A stretch of DNA of 64,000 bases from positions 248,001 to 312,000 of the forward strand of contig NZ_JAEQND010000004.1 in the NCBI RefSeq assembly GCF_016722765.1. The letters run 5' to 3'. The notes below the pieces were generated by a model that was not told where the DNA came from, did not search any database, and saw only the letters and a list, made by a program, of their open reading frames with translations. The position numbers and the translations under genes are program-made. This DNA comes from Ramlibacter alkalitolerans (GTDB lineage: Bacteria > Pseudomonadota > Gammaproteobacteria > Burkholderiales > Burkholderiaceae_C). Below, piece after piece: positions 36,450 through 45,481 of this stretch (position 1 is the first letter of the stretch; every line of letters starts with the position of its first letter).

Positions 36450-37819
36450 CAGGCCGTGGCCGCGCGCGCCGGCGGCAGCGCATCCGCGTCGGCGTCGCCG
36501 ATGATCTCGAAGCGCGGTGCGTACCGGAAGAAATCGACGATGAACAGCAGCGCGCCGACGGTGAACAGGCTGGCCGTGGCAATGAGCATCAGGAAGTGGA
36601 CCTGGATCTTCAGCTGCGCGTCCAGGTAGCCCAGGCCCATGATGCGTTCCAGGTAGACCTGGCCGATGCCCGCCGTGGCGAACGACAGGGTCATGCCGAA
36701 CATGCCGGCCAGCTGCAGCCAGAACGCCCACCAGCCGAGCGGCGTGCCCTGCTCGGGGCGGCGCGTCATCGCCGGCAGCGCATAGGAGATCATGGCCAGC
36801 ACGATCATCGCGTAGGCACCGTAGAAGGCGGCGTGGCCGTGCATGGCCGTGATGAGCGTGCCGTGCGTCCACTTGTTCACCCCCGGCCAGGTGTGGGCCA
36901 GCCCGAGCAGCCCGGCGCCGAACAGCGTGAAGACGGCGCTGCCCACCGTCCAGTGCAGCGCGAGCTTGTTGGGGTGCGCCAGGCCGGAGCGGCGGATCGC
37001 GGAGTAGGCATAGACGGCCATCCCGATCAGCGCCAGCGGCTCCAGGGCGCTGAAGAAGCCTCCGAGCGGCAGCCAGTACGCAGGCACGCCGACCCAGTAG
37101 TAATGGTGCGCGGTGCCGAGGATGCCGGCGATGAACACCAGCCCCACGATCACGTACAGCCATTTCTCCATGGCTTCGCGATCGGCGCCGGACAGGCGGA
37201 TCAGCAGGTAGGCCAGGAAGCCGCCCTGGATCATCTCCCACACGCCTTCGACCCACAGGTGGATGGTCCACCAGCGATAGAAGATCGCCACCGTGTAGTT
37301 CTTGAAGTGCAGCAGCGCCGGCAGGTACAGCAGCGCCGCCGCACCGAGCCCGAGCAGCAGCACGCCCTCGGTGGTGGTGAAGCGGCCCGACTTGCGGATG
37401 GTCATGACGATGTTGTAGAGGAACATGAGCATGACGATCACGATCACGACCTTGTGCGGCAGCGGCTGCTCCAGCAGCTTGTTGCCCGTGCCCCAGCGAA
37501 ACAGGTAGGCGATGATGGCCGTCACGCCCATCACCACCCACAGTACCAGCTGGATGTACGCCAGCTTCGTGCTGTGCAGCTCCGTGCGCGATTCGTCGGG
37601 CACCATCCAGTAGGTCGCGCCCATGAATCCGGTGAGCACCCACACGATCAGCAGGTTGGTGTGGATCACCTTCGTCACGTCGAACGGCAGGATGTACAGC
37701 AGCGGATCCGGGCCCAGGTACTTGCTGGCCGACAGCAGGCCGAACACCAGTTGCAGCCCGAACAGGGCGACGGCCACGGCGAAATACCAGTAAGCCACCG
37801 ATTGCGACTTGTATCTCAT
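36449..37819 (-). CDS. norB: NorB, nitric oxide reductase catalytic subunit
   Basis: 456 residues with about 12 membrane helices. Ligands for heme b, heme b3 and the non-heme iron are all present: H53, H186 with E190 and E194 in [12 protein letters not shown]237-H238, E259, and H326/H328 in MHGHAAFYG. The glutamates distinguish it from oxidases. The length fits the cytochrome c-dependent cNor type, not the longer quinol-dependent qNor. It reduces two NO to N2O in the inner membrane. Confidence 0.96.
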   Translation of the reverse strand: MRYKSQSVAYWYFAVAVALFGLQLVFGLLSASKYLGPDPLLYILPFDVTKVIHTNLLIVWVLTGFMGATYWMVPDESRTELHSTKLAYIQLVLWVVMGVTAIIAYLFRWGTGNKLLEQPLPHKVVIVIVMLMFLYNIVMTIRKSGRFTTTEGVLLLGLGAAALLYLPALLHFKNYTVAIFYRWWTIHLWVEGVWEMIQGGFLAYLLIRLSGADREAMEKWLYVIVGLVFIAGILGTAHHYYWVGVPAYWLPLGGFFSALEPLALIGMAVYAYSAIRRSGLAHPNKLALHWTVGSAVFTLFGAGLLGLAHTWPGVNKWTHGTLITAMHGHAAFYGAYAMIVLAMISYALPAMTRRPEQGTPLGWWAFWLQLAGMFGMTLSFATAGIGQVYLERIMGLGYLDAQLKIQVHFLMLIATASLFTVGALLFIVDFFRYAPRFEIIGDADADALPPARAATA

Positions 37820-37831
37820 GGCGGCTCCCCC

Positions 37832-38668
37832 TTATTTCAGCGACGACAGGTAGGCGACCAGCTGGTCGATCTGGACGGGCGTGAGGCTCGTGCCGTAGGT
37901 GGCCGGCATGAAGGACGTGCCGTTGGTCGAGTACATCGGGCCGGGAACCACATGCGCGCTGGGCTGCATGATGGACTCGCGGATGTAGCCGGCCACGTCC
38001 TTGGCCGCGCCCTTGTAGCTGCCCGAGGCCAGCAACTGCTCGGCGCGCGCGCTGACCCCCGCGAGCGAAGGTCCGGCCATGTTGACGCCGGGCGCCACCG
38101 AATGGCAGGCGACGCAGGCCGGCTGCGCGCTGCGGAACAGGCTCTCGCCGAGCGCGATCGGGTCCTCGGCGCCGCTGACCGGGCGCGCGCCCGGCGGAGC
38201 CCCGCCGCCCCCGCCGCCGGCCGTGCCCGGGAAGCTCGCACCCGTGACGAGGATGGGGCGCGGCGGCCAGCCCTGCGTATCCACGTTGCTCACCCAGTCG
38301 AGGAAGGAGATCAGCGCCTTGATGTCAGGCTCGCTGATGTTCTGCTTGGGCATCAGGCGCCGGTGCTTGTTCTCGTCGTAGAACTTCGACGGATCCTTCA
38401 TGTACGCGGTGAGGTAGGCCTCGCCGCGCAGCTTGGTGATCTTGGTGAGGTCGGGCGCGTAGTAGGCGCCCTCGCCGAACAGCGTATGGCAGTTGATGCA
38501 GTTGTTCTCGTGCCAGACGTCCTGCCCGCGCGAGACATCCGCCGTGATGCGGTCGGCGTTGGTGAGCTTGCCGAACTGGCGGTGGCTGTCGATGGTCAGC
38601 CCCAGGAACGCCAGTGCGGCAAGCGCAGTGGAACCGATGGCGAAGAGGCGCGCCTGCTTCTTGTTCAT
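37832..38668 (-). CDS. norC: NorC with an additional C-terminal cytochrome c domain (diheme)
   Basis: 278 residues; NorC is normally about 150 with one heme. Residues 1-145 are an ordinary NorC: anchor helix 8-25, heme motif CINCH at 57-61, Met ligand M106 in RRLMPKQN. Then a linker with six consecutive glycines (about residues 150-165) leads to a second cytochrome domain with CVACH at 185-189 and Met in TSFMPATYG. The added domain would be periplasmic and could take electrons from soluble donors. No frame disruption is seen, so it is a true fusion. Confidence 0.92.
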   Translation of the reverse strand: MNKKQARLFAIGSTALAALAFLGLTIDSHRQFGKLTNADRITADVSRGQDVWHENNCINCHTLFGEGAYYAPDLTKITKLRGEAYLTAYMKDPSKFYDENKHRRLMPKQNISEPDIKALISFLDWVSNVDTQGWPPRPILVTGASFPGTAGGGGGGAPPGARPVSGAEDPIALGESLFRSAQPACVACHSVAPGVNMAGPSLAGVSARAEQLLASGSYKGAAKDVAGYIRESIMQPSAHVVPGPMYSTNGTSFMPATYGTSLTPVQIDQLVAYLSSLK

Positions 38669-38683
38669 TGCGTGCCCCTCGCG

Positions 38684-38803
38684 CTACACCGAGATGCCGG
38701 ACCAGTAACGGACTGCGGTGAAGCCCGCATAGGCGATCGCGACCACCATCAGCGCGACGACCGCCCACCCCAGGGCCCTCAGGCCCGTGGACCATGCTTG
38801 CAT
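38684..38803 (-). CDS. 39-residue single-pass membrane protein ahead of norC
   Basis: Short ORF with one strong transmembrane helix (about residues 12-32) between a positively charged start and a short C-terminus. The ATG at 38803 has ggagga 6 nt upstream, an excellent ribosome-binding site, and the stop lies 15 bp before norC. The position and spacing argue that it is a genuine first gene of the nor operon, perhaps a small accessory subunit comparable to CcoQ-type peptides. The sequence family is not recognised. Confidence 0.65.
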   Translation of the reverse strand: MQAWSTGLRALGWAVVALMVVAIAYAGFTAVRYWSGISV

Positions 38804-38957
38804 GAGATTCCTCCGGTTCGTTGTCCTCGTTGGAACCCCGCCTGGAGTTGAAGCACAGGAGCGGGGCGGCCATCCTAGCGCAGCACGCCCCTGCCCTGGA
38901 CGCCGTCCGCCGCGCGGCAGACGCTCCGTGTCAGAAATTGGTTCCCCCATGCATGGC

Positions 38958-38974
38958 GGCGGCGGTCCGCCGCC
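38958..38974 (-). terminator. GC hairpin before the nor operon
   Basis: Near-perfect palindrome of GGC/GCC triplets (8-bp arms around a single T) 12 bp after the stop of the upstream minus-strand gene. There is no T-tract. It may end that transcript or separate it from the nor operon leader. In the 150 bp between here and the 39-residue ORF I find no convincing NsrR, FNR or sigma-54 site. Confidence 0.3.
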
Positions 38975-38986
38975 CGGGCTCCTGGC

Positions 38987-39223
38987 CTAGAGGCCCGCTG
39001 CGCGGGTCAGCACGATGTTCGAGCCCGCCACCCGCATCGCCTCGTCCTTCGCCATCTCCACGTGCCGGCCGTCGTCGAGCCGGTACTCGGCGACGCCGGT
39101 GGGTTCCCAGCGCTCCGCGTTGCCTGGCACCAGCGCCAGGCGTTCGTACCCGCAGACCTTGTAGCGCTGCCCGTCGGAGCCGACGGCCGCAAACGATTCG
39201 AGCAGGTGAAGACGCGTGTCCAT
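38987..39223 (-). CDS. Hypothetical protein, 78 residues
   Basis: Small soluble beta-rich protein (RYKVCGYERLALVPG, EYRLDDGRHVEMAKDEAMRV) with no recognised family and no signal peptide. The ATG at 39223 has aagga at 7 nt, better than the ATG at 39229. It precedes the nor operon on the same strand but is separated by a hairpin; a functional link is not evident. Confidence 0.6.
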   Translation of the reverse strand: MDTRLHLLESFAAVGSDGQRYKVCGYERLALVPGNAERWEPTGVAEYRLDDGRHVEMAKDEAMRVAGSNIVLTRAAGL

Positions 39224-39304
39224 GGTCATGTCCTTTCGTCAGTGGCTGGATTGCGAACAGGATGGCGGTGTCGACCGGCGGCGTGCCCGCAGCGCCCGCG
39301 CCGT

Positions 39305-39694
39305 CTAGGCGGTGAACTGCGCGATGCGCGAAACGGCCATCACGCGCGCGCGGCAGGGCAGCCCGGTCGGTGATTCCCAGCAAGCGATGCTCCCGACGCG
39401 CAGTCCGATCAGCGCCATCCCGATCGGCGACAGGACGGAGATGTAGCCTTCGCGCGGCTCCGTCTGGCCGGGATAGCAAAGCACGAAGCGATGGCGGCGG
39501 CCGGTGGCCACATCCCGCAGGTCCACCTGCGCATACATGGCCACGACGTCGGACGGCACGAGCGTGGCCTGCACGACCTCTGCGCCACCGAGCAGTTCCG
39601 CCAGTTCGCCGGGCGCGTCGGCGCCGCGCAGTTGCGCGAGCCGGCAGAAATCGAGTTCGGAGAGCGTGCGCTCGCCAAGGGTTGCGGCATTCAT
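39305..39694 (-). CDS. GreA/GreB C-terminal-type protein (Rnk-like)
   Basis: 129 residues. The C-terminal FKBP-like domain of GreA/GreB and Rnk is recognisable in DLRDVATGRRHRFVLCYPGQ and the block YISVLSPIGMALIGLRVG. It lacks the GreA coiled-coil finger, having only a short helical N-terminus, like Rnk (regulator of nucleoside diphosphate kinase), which binds RNA polymerase. A role in transcription elongation or RNA polymerase modulation is inferred from the family. Confidence 0.85.
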   Translation of the reverse strand: MNAATLGERTLSELDFCRLAQLRGADAPGELAELLGGAEVVQATLVPSDVVAMYAQVDLRDVATGRRHRFVLCYPGQTEPREGYISVLSPIGMALIGLRVGSIACWESPTGLPCRARVMAVSRIAQFTA

Positions 39695-40089
39695 GAAACG
39701 AACTCCATCGGACTGGAGCCCTGCGCGGGCTCGGGTTGGCGCGGAGTTGGCCCGGCGGTCGAAGCTGCGCTGGAAGGAAGTGCGGCCGCCGGGCTCAGGA
39801 ATGTGCGGCGGTGCGATGCAGCACCAGCCCGCGCAGCGCGGCGCAGCACGCGTGCGATGGCGGTGCCGGCAAGGGCCGCGGCATGCAGGTGCCCTTCGGG
39901 TGCGAACGTGACAGCAGCAAGGCCATGAGGGACAGTATAGGCAGCGGCCCGCGCGCAGCAAGCCTCCACCGAATTCTGGCAAGCTTCGCCGGGTCTTCTC
40001 GCGCGGCCAGGGTGTAGGCGCGCTCCACGCGCCTGTGCGGTACCTTCCTACGGCCGAGATTGCCCGGATGGCCCATCATTGCTGCGACC
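39695..40089. other. Intergenic stretch without a convincing gene
   Basis: 395 bp between the Rnk-like gene and the transglutaminase gene. A minus-strand open frame of 92 codons (39691-39969) ends in an ATGA overlap with the Rnk-like start, but its Ala/Arg/Pro-rich composition is that of non-coding frames in GC-rich DNA, and I could not recognise any family. A slightly AT-rich patch around 39931-39940 could contain a promoter. Nothing else stands out. Confidence 0.5.
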
Positions 40090-40869
40090 ATGAGACTCCG
40101 CACCCGCAATCGCATTGCCCTCCGCTGCGAGGAGGCCTGCCCCGTCCTCGCCCTGCTGCGTCCGCGCAGCGGTGCGACGCAGTGGATCGTGCGCGAGCGC
40201 TACGACATCGAGCCGTGGGTGCCCGCCACCGAATACGTCGACGGCTACGGCAACCTGTGCCAGCGCTTCACGCTCCCCGAAGGCGAAAGCGTGCTGGACG
40301 TGGAGCACGAGGTGGAAGTGCCGGACCAGATCGACGTCGACCTGGCCGCGCCGCAGGTGCCGCCGGCGCAGCTGCCGGACGAAGCGCTGCAGTACCTGCT
40401 GCAAAGCCGCTACTGCCCGAGCGACAAGATGTCGGAGCGGGCCAGGGAGATCGTGCAGGGCTGCCCACCGGGCTACCCGCAGGCCAAGCGCATCGAGAGC
40501 TGGATGCGCGAGAACATCGACTACCGCTACGGCGTGAGCGAGGCGAGCACCTGCGCCATGGACACGCTGGGCTGCCGTGCCGGCGTGTGCCGCGATTTCG
40601 CCCACGTGGGCATCGCCCTGAGCCGCAGCCTCATGATGCCGGCCCGCATCGTCGTCGGTTACCTGCATGAACTCGATCCGATGGACATGCACGCCTGGTA
40701 CGAGGTCTTCCTCGGCGGCCGCTGGTACGCCTTCGACGCCACCCAGGAGGAGCCGCGCGGCGGGCGGGTGGTCGTCGCGCGCGGCCGCGACGCCGCGGAC
40801 GTTGCATTCCTGTCCGAGTACGGCCCGCTGGAAGTGACGCAGATGGACGTGAGCGTCACGCGCGTGTAG
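40090..40869 (+). CDS. Transglutaminase-like cysteine protease domain protein
   Basis: 259 residues, soluble, no signal peptide. The catalytic triad of the transglutaminase superfamily is present: Cys in GCRAGVCRDFAHVGIAL, His in MDMHAWYEVFL and Asp in WYAFDATQEE. The N-terminal half is the beta-sandwich found in bacterial members. Such proteins are often peptidases or amidohydrolases of unknown substrate. The ATG at 40090 gives the normal family start (MRLRTRNRIAL). Confidence 0.88.
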   Translation: MRLRTRNRIALRCEEACPVLALLRPRSGATQWIVRERYDIEPWVPATEYVDGYGNLCQRFTLPEGESVLDVEHEVEVPDQIDVDLAAPQVPPAQLPDEALQYLLQSRYCPSDKMSERAREIVQGCPPGYPQAKRIESWMRENIDYRYGVSEASTCAMDTLGCRAGVCRDFAHVGIALSRSLMMPARIVVGYLHELDPMDMHAWYEVFLGGRWYAFDATQEEPRGGRVVVARGRDAADVAFLSEYGPLEVTQMDVSVTRV

Positions 40870-40885
40870 CCGGCCTGGAACCACG

Positions 40886-42184
40886 ATGCATCCCGCAGCG
40901 CCAGGCGCTCCCGGTACCGAGCCCGCATCGCCCGCCTTGCCGACGCCGGCCTTCGCCGCGCTGGGCCTGTCCGCCGAGCTCGCGCGCGCGTGCAGCGACG
41001 TGGGCTATGTGCATCCGACGCCGATCCAGGTGCAGGCCATTCCGCCGCTGTTGCGTGGCCAGGACGTGCTGGGACTGGCGCCCACCGGCTCCGGCAAGAC
41101 CGCGGCCTTCGCGCTGCCGCTGCTGCAGCGGCGCGTGGCCGGACGGCAGCACGCGTTCAGGCGCGTGCGCGTGCTCGTGCTGGTGCCCACGCGCGAACTG
41201 GCGCAGCAGGTCGGCGAGGTGTTCCGCCGGCTCGGCGCCTCCTTCGCGCGGCCGCTGAAGGTCGCGGTGCTCTATGGCGGCGTGTCCGTGAACCCGCAGA
41301 TGATGCGCCTGCGCGGCGGCGCCGACGTCGTGGTGGCCACGCCGGGGCGGCTGCTGGACCTCCTGGATCGCAACGCGGTGCGCCTGGATACCGTCGAAGC
41401 CCTGGTGCTCGACGAGGCGGACCGCCTGCTGGACTTCGGCTTCGCGGCGGAACGCGAACGCGTGCTCGCCGCGCTCCCCGCCGAACGCCAGAACGTGCTG
41501 TTCTCCGCCACCTTCGCGCCGGAGGTGCAGGCCCTCGCCGACGGCCTGCTGCGCGACGCCGTGCGCATCGAGGTGGCCGGCGAAGCGCGGGCCGCACCCG
41601 CCATCGAACAGCGGGTGATCCTGGTGGACCCGGGACGCCGCACGGAGTTGCTGCGCCACCTGGTGCAGGAGGGCGGCTGGCGGCGCGTGCTGGTCTTCGT
41701 CGCCACCCGCTACGCGACGGAGCACGTCGCGCGCAAACTCGCCGGCCGCGGCATGCATGCCGCGTCGCTGCACGGCGAGATGAGCCAGTCGCAACGAAGC
41801 CAGGTGCTGCAGGACTTGAGGGACGGCCGCTGCAAGGTCCTGGTGACGACGGACCTTGCGGCCCGCGGCATCGACATCCCGGGGCTGGACGTCGTCGTCA
41901 ATTACGACCTGCCGCGCTCCCCCGACGACTACGTCCACCGCATCGGCCGCACGGGACGCGCCGGCGCGCAGGGCATGGCCGTGAGCTTCGCTGGCGCCGG
42001 AACGCAGGCCCACTTCCGCCTGATCGAGAAGCGCCAGCAAATGAGCCTGCCGCGCGAGCAGGTGAAGGGTTTCGAGCCGGTGGAGGTGGCCGTCCCGCCC
42101 GTGGCTTCGGAAGGCGTCGGCGGGGTGAAGGGCAAGAGGCCCAGCAAGAAGGACAAGTTGCGTGCCGCCGCGGCGCGCACATGA
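40886..42184 (+). CDS. DEAD-box ATP-dependent RNA helicase (RhlE-like)
   Basis: 432 residues. The Q-motif region FAALGLSAELARACSDVGY, motif I APTGSGKT, Ia PTRELAQQ, II DEAD, III SAT and VI HRIGRTGRAG are all intact. The C-terminal 60 residues are short and basic. It unwinds RNA, probably in ribosome assembly or mRNA turnover. It follows the transglutaminase gene by 16 bp and may share its transcript. Confidence 0.95.
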   Translation: MHPAAPGAPGTEPASPALPTPAFAALGLSAELARACSDVGYVHPTPIQVQAIPPLLRGQDVLGLAPTGSGKTAAFALPLLQRRVAGRQHAFRRVRVLVLVPTRELAQQVGEVFRRLGASFARPLKVAVLYGGVSVNPQMMRLRGGADVVVATPGRLLDLLDRNAVRLDTVEALVLDEADRLLDFGFAAERERVLAALPAERQNVLFSATFAPEVQALADGLLRDAVRIEVAGEARAAPAIEQRVILVDPGRRTELLRHLVQEGGWRRVLVFVATRYATEHVARKLAGRGMHAASLHGEMSQSQRSQVLQDLRDGRCKVLVTTDLAARGIDIPGLDVVVNYDLPRSPDDYVHRIGRTGRAGAQGMAVSFAGAGTQAHFRLIEKRQQMSLPREQVKGFEPVEVAVPPVASEGVGGVKGKRPSKKDKLRAAAART

Positions 42185-42348
42185 TCTTCGTCAGTGCTTG
42201 CGCGGCCCCGAACCGCGACAATCGGAACCCTCAAGCGTCCGCACCAGCACCCTGGTGACCCGCCTCGAACCGCGCCGTCCAGGAGCGGCAGGCACCCACC
42301 CTGCCTTGCCCTTGCGCTGCAGCGCCCTTCCCCATCCTCAGGAACATC

Positions 42349-42615
42349 ATGAAATTCGCATTCATCGCCCTGGCCTTGCTGGCCGCTGCACCCCTGGCCC
42401 AGGCCCAGGCCAACGGCGAGCACCCCGCCATCGTCGCCCGCCGTGTCATCGCATCGCAAGGCTACGACTACGCATCGGCCTTCTATCGCCACCCCGCGGG
42501 GCTGAGCCTCGCCGCCGAGGCGCCCCGTTCGGTCGCGGAAACCCCGTCGCCCGGGGCCGAACGCCGCAGCGGGGTCAGGCATGCCGGCACCGGGCGCGTC
42601 GCGTCGACCCGGTGA
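42349..42615 (+). CDS. Small secreted hypothetical protein
   Basis: 88 residues. A clear Sec signal peptide (MKFAFIALALLAAAPLAQA, cut near residue 19-21) precedes a mature part of about 67 residues with no recognised domain; the last 30 residues are low complexity. A 164-bp gap separates it from the helicase, and aggaa lies 7 nt before the ATG. It converges on the gene at 42679. Confidence 0.65.
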   Translation: MKFAFIALALLAAAPLAQAQANGEHPAIVARRVIASQGYDYASAFYRHPAGLSLAAEAPRSVAETPSPGAERRSGVRHAGTGRVASTR

Positions 42616-42678
42616 TCTGCGCTGTGCATCGGTGCTGCACCGCCGGCTGAACTGCATCGTCCGGCAGGTCAGGCAGCT

Positions 42679-42990
42679 TCAGTACCCGACGCTGGCCCCC
42701 GGCACGTCGACGTGCACCACCGGTCTGCCGAGCGCTGCACTCGCGCAACGGCCGAACTGCTGCGCCCATTCGGGGTCCGCGAAGCCGGAGGGACCCACCG
42801 CCCGGGCCACCAGCAGCACCTTGTCGGCATTCAGGAGCTTGCCCGTGAGGCGCAGGGGCTCGCATTCCAGTTCGGTGAACTGTTGATCGAGCCAGGCTCG
42901 CGCCGCCTCCGCCGTCATCGGCTCCGCGTGTTCCAGGTTGATCCGCACAGGTGCGGCATCCTTGAACGTGACGCTCACTTCGCTCTTCAT
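42679..42990 (-). CDS. Hypothetical protein, 103 residues
   Basis: Soluble protein with a beta strand start (SEVSVTFKDAAPVRINLEHA), a helix (MTAEAARAWLDQQF) and a C-terminal GRPVVHVDVPGAS. No family recognised. The ATG at 42990 is preceded by gaggagg at a suitable distance, whereas the frame's earlier ATG at 43023 has none. It lies downstream of the Bug-led cluster on the same strand with a 109-bp gap. Confidence 0.65.
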   Translation of the reverse strand: MKSEVSVTFKDAAPVRINLEHAEPMTAEAARAWLDQQFTELECEPLRLTGKLLNADKVLLVARAVGPSGFADPEWAQQFGRCASAALGRPVVHVDVPGASVGY

Positions 42991-43099
42991 GGCAGTGCCC
43001 TCCTCCGGGATCCTGCCGAGCATTATGACCGCGCTACCTTGCTGCGATGGCGCCAGGTCGCGCGGGGCTGGCTCCAGCCTCGGCGTGATCCCGCAGCCC

Positions 43100-44071
43100 T
43101 TACTCGGGCTTGATGCCGAACGCCTTGGTCTGCGAGGCCCAGTGCTTCAGGTCCGCCGCCAGGAAGGTCCCGAACTGCTCCGGCGTGCCGAGCTCCGGAG
43201 TGCTGCCGTCGGCCTCCAGGCGGGCCTTCACGCGGGGTTGCTGCATCGCCTTGTTCACCGCGGCGTTGAGCGCGCGCGTCACGTCGGCGGGCAGCTTGGC
43301 CGGGCCGAGCACACCGAACCAGCCGTAGTTGGTCGTGTACTTCGGGATCTGCTCGGTGATCGGCGGTGCGTCGGGGAAGGCGGCGATGCGCTTCGTGCCG
43401 GCAACGGCCAGGGCGCGCAGCTTGCCGGACTGGATCAGCGGACGGGCACCGTTCACCGGCGCGAACATCAGGTCCACGTGGCCGGCCAGCACGTCCGCCA
43501 GCGCGGGGCTGGTGCCCTTGAACGGGATCTGCGTGACCTTCACGCCGCTGGCGAGCTCGAACTCGTAGGTGTCCATGTGCAGCGAGGAGCCGGTGCCGCC
43601 GATCGCGAACGTGAGGCCCTGCTTTTCCTTGCGGCCCTGGGCCAGCACGTCGGCCAGGCTCTGGAAAGGCGCGTCGGTGCGGGTGACCAGCACGCTCGAG
43701 ACCTGGGCCAGCAGCGCAATGGGCGTGAAGTCGGCGACCGGATCGTAGGGCAGCTTCTTGAACAGCGACGCGTTCATCGTGTGGCTGGTGAAGGACACCA
43801 GCAGCGTGTGCCCGTCGGCCGGCGCGCGGGCGACTTCCTGCGCGGCGATGTTGCCGCCGGCGCCCGGCTTGTTCTCCACGATCACCGGCTGGCCCAGCGT
43901 CTTCGTCATGTCCTCGGCGATCTCGCGCGCCAGCGTGTCGGTGGTGCCGCCGGCCGAGGCGCCGACCAGCAGGCGGATCGTCTTCGACGGGAAGCCGGCC
44001 GCGTGGGCAGCGGCGGTGGCCAGGACCAGCATGGCGGCGACGGCCGTGCGGCGCGTGGGGAATCGATTCAC
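43100..44071 (-). CDS. Bug-family periplasmic receptor 5
   Basis: 323 residues. The signal peptide is residues 1-25 (cut near AHAAG), followed by FPSKTIRLLVGASAGGTTD and VENKPGAGGN. It is the last gene of the GntR-dehydratase-lyase cluster, 28 bp after the lyase stop, and probably captures that pathway's branched dicarboxylate. The usual VPF of the first strand is replaced by VGA, which is a little divergent for the family. Confidence 0.91.
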   Translation of the reverse strand: MNRFPTRRTAVAAMLVLATAAAHAAGFPSKTIRLLVGASAGGTTDTLAREIAEDMTKTLGQPVIVENKPGAGGNIAAQEVARAPADGHTLLVSFTSHTMNASLFKKLPYDPVADFTPIALLAQVSSVLVTRTDAPFQSLADVLAQGRKEKQGLTFAIGGTGSSLHMDTYEFELASGVKVTQIPFKGTSPALADVLAGHVDLMFAPVNGARPLIQSGKLRALAVAGTKRIAAFPDAPPITEQIPKYTTNYGWFGVLGPAKLPADVTRALNAAVNKAMQQPRVKARLEADGSTPELGTPEQFGTFLAADLKHWASQTKAFGIKPE

Positions 44072-44099
44072 TTCGTGTACTCCTTGCAGGTTCTCGGTG

Positions 44100-44987
44100 T
44101 CATTCGGACTGCGCCGCGGCGTCGTAGCGCGCCGCTTCGCGCAGCAGTTCGGGGGTGCCGATCAGGGCATTGAGCTGGTCGAAATCCAGCATGCGTTCGC
44201 GCTCGGGCGCGGTCGTCTCGTGCTGCCTGAGGCTGCCGTAGTAGCGCGCCAGCGTGTGCGCCACGGCCCGCGCCGTGCCGCCGGGGAAGATGACGATGCG
44301 AAAGCCCAGGCGACCCAGTTCATGCGCCGGCGTGACCGGCGTCTTGCCGCCTTCGACCATGTTGGCCAGCAGAGGGATGCGGGCGGCGAAGCGCTCGCAG
44401 GCGGCGCCCATCTGCTCCGGCGTGCGCAGCGCCTCGATGAACAGCGCATCCACGCCGGCAGCGAGGTAGGCCTCGGCGCGCTCCATCGCGGCCTCGAAGC
44501 CCTCCACCGCGATGGCGTCGGTGCGCGCCAGGACCAGCGTGTCGGCCGAGTGGCGCGCGTCCAGCGCCGCGCGCAGCTTGCCCACCATCTCGGCGCGCGG
44601 AATCACGCCCTTGCCATCGAGGTGCCCGCAGCGCTTGGGAAAGGTCTGGTCCTCCAGCTGGATCATCGCGGCGCCGGCACGCTCGAAGGCGCGGACCGTC
44701 CGCTGCGTGTTCAGCGCATTGCCGAAGCCGGTGTCGGCATCGACGATCACCGGCAGCGCGACGCGCTCGGTGATGCGCGCCAGCGTATCGGCGACTTCGG
44801 TGGCGGTCGTCAGGCCGACGTCCGAGCGGCCGAGGCGCGTGTAGGCGATCGAGGCGCCGGAGAGGTACAGCGCCTCGAAGCCGGCCTGCTCGGCGACCAG
44901 CGCCGTGAGCGCGTCGTAGACGCCGGGCGCGAGCACGGCCGGGGCGGACTGCAGGCGCTGCCTGAGATTCGTTCGGTTCTGGGTCAT
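44100..44987 (-). CDS. Isocitrate lyase/PEP mutase-family lyase (dimethylmalate or methylisocitrate lyase-like)
   Basis: 295 residues. The family active-site loop appears as QTFPKRCGHLDGK (K-R-C-G-H), with the metal-binding VDADTGFGN upstream and LARTDAIAVEG downstream. The Cys in the loop marks lyases, not PEP mutases or hydrolases. In this neighbourhood, directly coupled (ATGA) to an aconitase-type dehydratase, 2,3-dimethylmalate lyase of nicotinate-type degradation or methylisocitrate lyase are the best candidates; sequence alone does not decide. Confidence 0.85.
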   Translation of the reverse strand: MTQNRTNLRQRLQSAPAVLAPGVYDALTALVAEQAGFEALYLSGASIAYTRLGRSDVGLTTATEVADTLARITERVALPVIVDADTGFGNALNTQRTVRAFERAGAAMIQLEDQTFPKRCGHLDGKGVIPRAEMVGKLRAALDARHSADTLVLARTDAIAVEGFEAAMERAEAYLAAGVDALFIEALRTPEQMGAACERFAARIPLLANMVEGGKTPVTPAHELGRLGFRIVIFPGGTARAVAHTLARYYGSLRQHETTAPERERMLDFDQLNALIGTPELLREAARYDAAAQSE

Positions 44988-45481
44988 GGGGTGGCCTGGA
45001 GCTTGCGGCGCAACTGGTTCAGGAGGCCGCCGGCTTCGACCATGTCGAGCAGGAAGCCGGGAATGGGATCGCAGGCGAGCCGTCGCCCGTCGGCGGTCAC
45101 GACCTGCATCGCCTGCAGGTCGAGCGCAACACACTCGCCCTCGCGCAGCACTTCGGCCTCGCGGCACGTGAGCAGCAGCAGGCCGAGGTTGAAGGCGTTG
45201 CGGAAGAACAGGCCGCTGAACGAGGGCGCGATCACCGCGCGCACGCCGAGCCGCACGAGCGCCGCGGCGGCCTGCTCGCGCGAGGAACCGATGCCGAAGT
45301 TGGGGCCGGCCGCAAGCACGTCGCCGGCCTGCACGTTGGCCGCGAACTCGGGGCGCACGCCTTCCAGGCAATGCGGCGCGATGCCGTCGATACCGAGCTT
45401 CATGTAGGCGCCCGGCGCGAGCTGGTCGGTGTCGATGTCGGCGCCGAAGCGCCAGACGCGGTGCGTCGCGGGTGCGGTCAT
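44984..45481 (-). CDS. Aconitase-superfamily dehydratase, small subunit (LeuD-like)
   Basis: 165 residues. The swivel-domain motifs are present: GADIDTDQLAPGAYMK at the start and GPNFGIGSSREQAAAAL near residue 60. It pairs with the large subunit encoded just upstream and overlaps it and the lyase by ATGA on both sides. Related to isopropylmalate isomerase and to 2,3-dimethylmalate dehydratase DmdB; the second fits better because no other leucine genes are present. Confidence 0.88.
   Translation of the reverse strand: MTAPATHRVWRFGADIDTDQLAPGAYMKLGIDGIAPHCLEGVRPEFAANVQAGDVLAAGPNFGIGSSREQAAAALVRLGVRAVIAPSFSGLFFRNAFNLGLLLLTCREAEVLREGECVALDLQAMQVVTADGRRLACDPIPGFLLDMVEAGGLLNQLRRKLQATP

Noticed and set aside
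36449..37819. Quinol-dependent NO reductase (qNor)
   Set aside because: The protein lacks the N-terminal extension that fuses the NorC-like domain in qNor, and a separate norC is present.
38804..38957. Search for a sigma-54/NorR or FNR promoter in front of the nor operon
   Set aside because: No GG-N10-GC element with TGGCAC-like context and no FNR dyad found; a weak TAGGAT is not sufficient.
39691..39969. Minus-strand open frame of 92 codons ending in an ATGA overlap with the Rnk-like gene
   Set aside because: Composition (Ala, Arg, Pro, His-rich) is that of antisense or non-coding frames in GC-rich DNA; no ribosome-binding site or family seen. The overlap alone is not enough.
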